From NCBI RefSeq assembly GCF_036327005.1, contig NZ_JAUGZK010000003.1, positions 310,001-374,000 of the forward strand: a stretch of DNA of 64,000 nt, read 5' to 3'. This document shows, one piece after another, positions 61,379 to 64,000 of the stretch; the stretch's first letter is position 1; each line of letters starts with the position of its first letter. The stretch comes from Alkalimonas mucilaginosa. GTDB lineage: Bacteria > Pseudomonadota > Gammaproteobacteria > Enterobacterales > Alteromonadaceae. The position numbers and the translations under genes are program-made. The notes below the pieces were generated by a model. The model did no database searches. It was not told the origin of the DNA and saw only the letters and a list, made by a program, of their open reading frames with translations.

Positions 61379-63159
61379 TCTGCACTACCGGGATTAAGCA
61401 GCTGCAGCTCTGCCAGCTCTTTGTACAGCGGGCAACTGGCCATCAGCTCACTGTGACTGCCGCTGGCAATGACCCGGCCTTTGTCCAGCACCACGATGCG
61501 ATCCACATGCAGCACCGTCGATAAGCGATGCGCAATGATCAGGGTGGTTTTGCCTTGCATCAGGTGCTGCAGCGCTTCTTTCACCGCATGCTCACTGACC
61601 GCATCCAGCGCACTGGTTGCCTCATCCAGCAACAATACCGGCCGATCCGCCAGAATAGCCCGGGCGATGGCCAGCCGTTGTTTCTGCCCACCGGATAAAC
61701 GCACCCCGCGCTCGCCTAATTGACTGTGATAGCCTTCAGGCAATTCCTGGATAAAGGCATCCGCCCTGGCCGCTTTGCAGGCGGCTATCACTTCGGCTTC
61801 GCTTGCCTCTGGCCGGCCATAACGGACATTTTCCAGCACCGAATCGGCAAAAATCACCGCATCCTGGGGTACCAGGGCAAATTGGGCCCGTAAGCTGGCC
61901 AGATCCAGCTCGGCAATATCGATGCTATCGAGCAAAATGCGACCTTGTTGCGGCTGATAAAACCGTTGTAGCAACTGAAACAAAGTGCTTTTGCCGGCAC
62001 CGCTAGGCCCGACCAATGCAATGCGCTCACCTGGCGCTATGCTAAGTTCAAGTCCGCTCAATGCAGCGCTGCTGCCAGCCTGCGGGTAGGAAAAGCTCAG
62101 TTGTTGCAGCTCCAAACGTCCCTGCACCGGCTGTAGCAATGCCTGAGGCTGTGCGACCGTCTCAATATGCACCGGCACCTCTGACAATTCAATCAAACGT
62201 TCGGTCGCACCGGCTGCACGTTGCACCTCGCCAATCACTTCGCTGATGGTGGCAGTCGCGCCCGCCACCAAGACCGCATAAAACAGAAACGCTGTGAGCT
62301 GACCGGCTGACATTCGGCCTTGCAACACATCCAGCGCCCCTGCCCAGCCAATCAAGGTGATGGCACTGACGCTCAGCAGCATCACCAGGCCAATCAACAA
62401 AGCACGGTAAAAAATGCGCTTTTTGGCCGCCTGGATCACCTGCTCAATTTTGCCGGCGAACAGCTGCTGATCCAGGCGTTCATGACCATAGGACTGAACA
62501 GTGTGAATTTCGTGCAGGCTCTCATCAACATGAGCACCAATATCAGCCAGCCGATCCTGGCTGGCCCGCGATAAGCGCCGCACTTTGCGGCCCAATACAA
62601 TGATAGGCACCAGCACCAAAGGCACCGCCAACAACACCAGAGCCGTCAATTTGAAACTGGTGAGTAGCATCATCAGTAAACCACCGATGGCAGTCACGCC
62701 TGAGCGCAGCGCCATCGACAAGCTGGAGCCCACCACCGATTGCAACAAGGTGGTATCGGCAGTAAAGCGGGAAATCACTTCGCCGGTGCGGGTTTCGCTG
62801 TAAAATGCCGGCGAGAGTTTCAGTAAATGCCGGTACACCCGATTGCGGATATCGGCACTCACCCGCTCACCCAGCCAGGTCATCAGGTAAAAGCGGCAAA
62901 ACACCGCACTGGCGCTGATGGCGCTGATCAGCAACACCCAGCCGACCAGTTGGTTCAACCTCCCGGCATTACCGGCGACAAAGCCTTCATCTACCAGCAG
63001 CCGCACGCCCTGGCCCAGCGCCAGCCAGGCCAAGGACCCCACCAACAGGAAAAACACCGCCGCCGCTACCTGCCAGCGGTAGGGCTTTAAAAAAGCCAGC
63101 AGCCAGGGCAATACAGCCTTATTTGAGACAGTGGCGTTAGCGGTGGAGGATTGAGACAT
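61375..63159 (-). CDS. ABC transporter, fused permease and ATPase (MsbA-like)
   Basis: A 594-residue half-transporter with six membrane helices (about 20-315) and a C-terminal ATPase. Walker A is GPSGAGKST (Lys390), the signature LSGGQKQRLAIARAIL, Walker B PVLLLDEATSALD, and the switch His IIAHRLST. It works as a homodimer and exports lipids, peptides or drugs; the substrate is not readable. A link with lipid A flipping (MsbA) is less likely, as no kdsB- or lpxK-like gene is near. ATG 63159 has AAGGA seven bases upstream. It is divergent from the yebC-like gene. Confidence 0.93.
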   Translation of the reverse strand: MSQSSTANATVSNKAVLPWLLAFLKPYRWQVAAAVFFLLVGSLAWLALGQGVRLLVDEGFVAGNAGRLNQLVGWVLLISAISASAVFCRFYLMTWLGERVSADIRNRVYRHLLKLSPAFYSETRTGEVISRFTADTTLLQSVVGSSLSMALRSGVTAIGGLLMMLLTSFKLTALVLLAVPLVLVPIIVLGRKVRRLSRASQDRLADIGAHVDESLHEIHTVQSYGHERLDQQLFAGKIEQVIQAAKKRIFYRALLIGLVMLLSVSAITLIGWAGALDVLQGRMSAGQLTAFLFYAVLVAGATATISEVIGEVQRAAGATERLIELSEVPVHIETVAQPQALLQPVQGRLELQQLSFSYPQAGSSAALSGLELSIAPGERIALVGPSGAGKSTLFQLLQRFYQPQQGRILLDSIDIAELDLASLRAQFALVPQDAVIFADSVLENVRYGRPEASEAEVIAACKAARADAFIQELPEGYHSQLGERGVRLSGGQKQRLAIARAILADRPVLLLDEATSALDAVSEHAVKEALQHLMQGKTTLIIAHRLSTVLHVDRIVVLDKGRVIASGSHSELMASCPLYKELAELQLLNPGSAD

Positions 63160-63257
63160 CGTTAGTCCTTGCATGATTGGATGAGCGTCTGACTTGCGCG
63201 AACAGGGTTGCTTTGGCTAGACTAAGCCACTTTTTTAGCTTTCGTACAGGACTATTT

Positions 63258-63959
63258 ATGGGCGCGCAGTGGAAAACCAAACACAAAATGGATGCAGCTG
63301 CATCCAAAGGACGTATTTTTACCAAGCTGGCCAAAGAAATTATGGTAGCAGCACGCAACGGCGCCGATCCGGATATGAACAGCAAGCTGCGCTCGGCCAT
63401 TGATGCCGCCAAGAAGGCCTCCATGCCAAAAGACACCTTGGAGCGCGCCATCAAAAAAGGTGCCGGCTTGCTGGATGGCCCGGTTAACTACGAGTCGGTT
63501 ACCTACGAAGGCTTTGCACCGCATCAGGTGCCGGTCATCGTGGAGTGCTTAACCGACAATAAAAACCGCTCGGCCCAGAGCATGCGCTTGCTGTTTCGTA
63601 AAGGCCAGTTGGCTACCTCAGGCGCTGTATCCTGGGACTTTAAGCATCTTGGGCAAATTGAAGCCACCCCCAGCAGCGACGATGCTGATCTGGAGCTGGC
63701 AGCCATTGAAGCCGGTGCGCAGGATTTTGAAGCCGGTGAAGGCAATGACGTGGTGTTTTTAACCGAACCGACCGATTTGGATGCCGTCAGCAAAGCCCTG
63801 CCGGAATTTGGCTACGAAGTCCAATCCGCCAAACTGGTGTACCGCGCCAACAATCCGGTTGAATTAAGCGGCGATGCACTGGCCGAGGTGGAAGCTTTTT
63901 TGGATGCCATCGACAACGATGACGATGTGCAAAATGTCTACGCGGGTTTAGCTGGTTAA
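63258..63959 (+). CDS. YebC/PmpR family protein
   Basis: A 233-residue member of the YebC/TACO1 family. The N-terminal start GAQWKTKHKMDAAASKGRIFTKLAKEI departs slightly from classical YebC (AGHSKWANIKHRKAAQDAKRG), so this looks like the second YebC-type paralogue often found in gammaproteobacteria. The family was long viewed as transcription regulators, and more recent work points to a role in translation at difficult stretches such as proline runs. The core (MPKDTLERAIKKG, YEGFAPHQVPVIVECLTDN) is intact. ATG 63258 has AGGA about nine bases upstream; the longer frame is not supported. Confidence 0.9.
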   Translation: MGAQWKTKHKMDAAASKGRIFTKLAKEIMVAARNGADPDMNSKLRSAIDAAKKASMPKDTLERAIKKGAGLLDGPVNYESVTYEGFAPHQVPVIVECLTDNKNRSAQSMRLLFRKGQLATSGAVSWDFKHLGQIEATPSSDDADLELAAIEAGAQDFEAGEGNDVVFLTEPTDLDAVSKALPEFGYEVQSAKLVYRANNPVELSGDALAEVEAFLDAIDNDDDVQNVYAGLAG

Positions 63960-64000
63960 GCATTCATCCATGACTTCACGCCAGCAGCACTTAGCTGCCG

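Noticed and set aside
1..64000. CRISPR arrays, insertion sequences, prophage or integrase genes
   Set aside because: I looked for regular spaced repeats, transposase motifs and phage genes and found none.

Overview
The window looks like a chromosomal segment of a free-living marine or freshwater gammaproteobacterium of the Alteromonadales type. Rheinheimera, Alishewanella or Arsukibacterium would fit, but this is inferred from gene content and not proven. Supporting evidence is the thrS-infC-rpmI-rplT operon next to a yniA-type kinase, divergent ribE/norM, yebG with a LexA box, a bkd operon with LiuR-like palindromes, small DUF3081, DUF3080 and DUF6435 proteins, several lipoprotein peptidases and a TonB-dependent receptor. 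I see no insertion sequence, phage, integron or CRISPR array.

Layout. 1-7.9 kb: SOS gene yebG, the proline-catabolic giant putA, a lipoprotein prolyl oligopeptidase and a YigM-type transporter, followed by the debris of a glutamate racemase gene. 8-16 kb (minus strand): a DUF2157 membrane protein, a DUF2804 protein, the yefM-yoeB toxin-antitoxin pair, the branched-chain 2-oxoacid dehydrogenase operon bkdA1-A2-B and astE. 16-22 kb (minus strand): ygiQ, a GNAT acetyltransferase, a tetrapyrrole-methylase-fold N-methyltransferase, a 100-residue acidic peptide and a TPR/GGDEF protein. 22-26 kb: an RND efflux pump and its adaptor. 26-36 kb: several small or secreted proteins of unknown role, two tandem M28 aminopeptidase lipoproteins, an orphan solute-binding protein, an OprO/P-type porin and a chemoreceptor. 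36-49 kb: the translation operon, a fructosamine-kinase-like protein, a pteridine reductase, riboflavin synthase, NorM, a DUF3080 lipoprotein, a FIST protein, an S9 peptidase lipoprotein and tRNA-Val(GAC). 49-58 kb: a PEP-CTERM protein, a LytS/LytTR two-component pair, a GH3 glucosidase and a TonB-dependent receptor. 58-64 kb: a P-type cation ATPase, a small DUF6435 gene, an MsbA-like ABC exporter and a YebC-family protein.

The most interesting locus is at 17.9-19.2 kb. The methyltransferase closely resembles SonM, the alpha-N-methyltransferase of the split borosin system of Shewanella oneidensis. The 100-residue protein just downstream has the layout of a SonA-like precursor: a helical borosin-binding domain, then a short beta-branched stretch (TQVICGL) as candidate core, then an unusual long acidic tail. 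I read this as a split borosin RiPP locus that makes a backbone N-methylated peptide. Its precursor stop codon overlaps the start of a membrane diguanylate cyclase, and the methyltransferase lies directly behind a GNAT gene and ygiQ.

Physiologically the window describes a protein- and amino-acid-using heterotroph. Periplasmic or outer-membrane peptidases release peptides, PutA, Bkd and AstE belong to amino-acid catabolism, and a TonB receptor plus GH3 enzyme with a LytS/LytTR pair suggests some glucan use.
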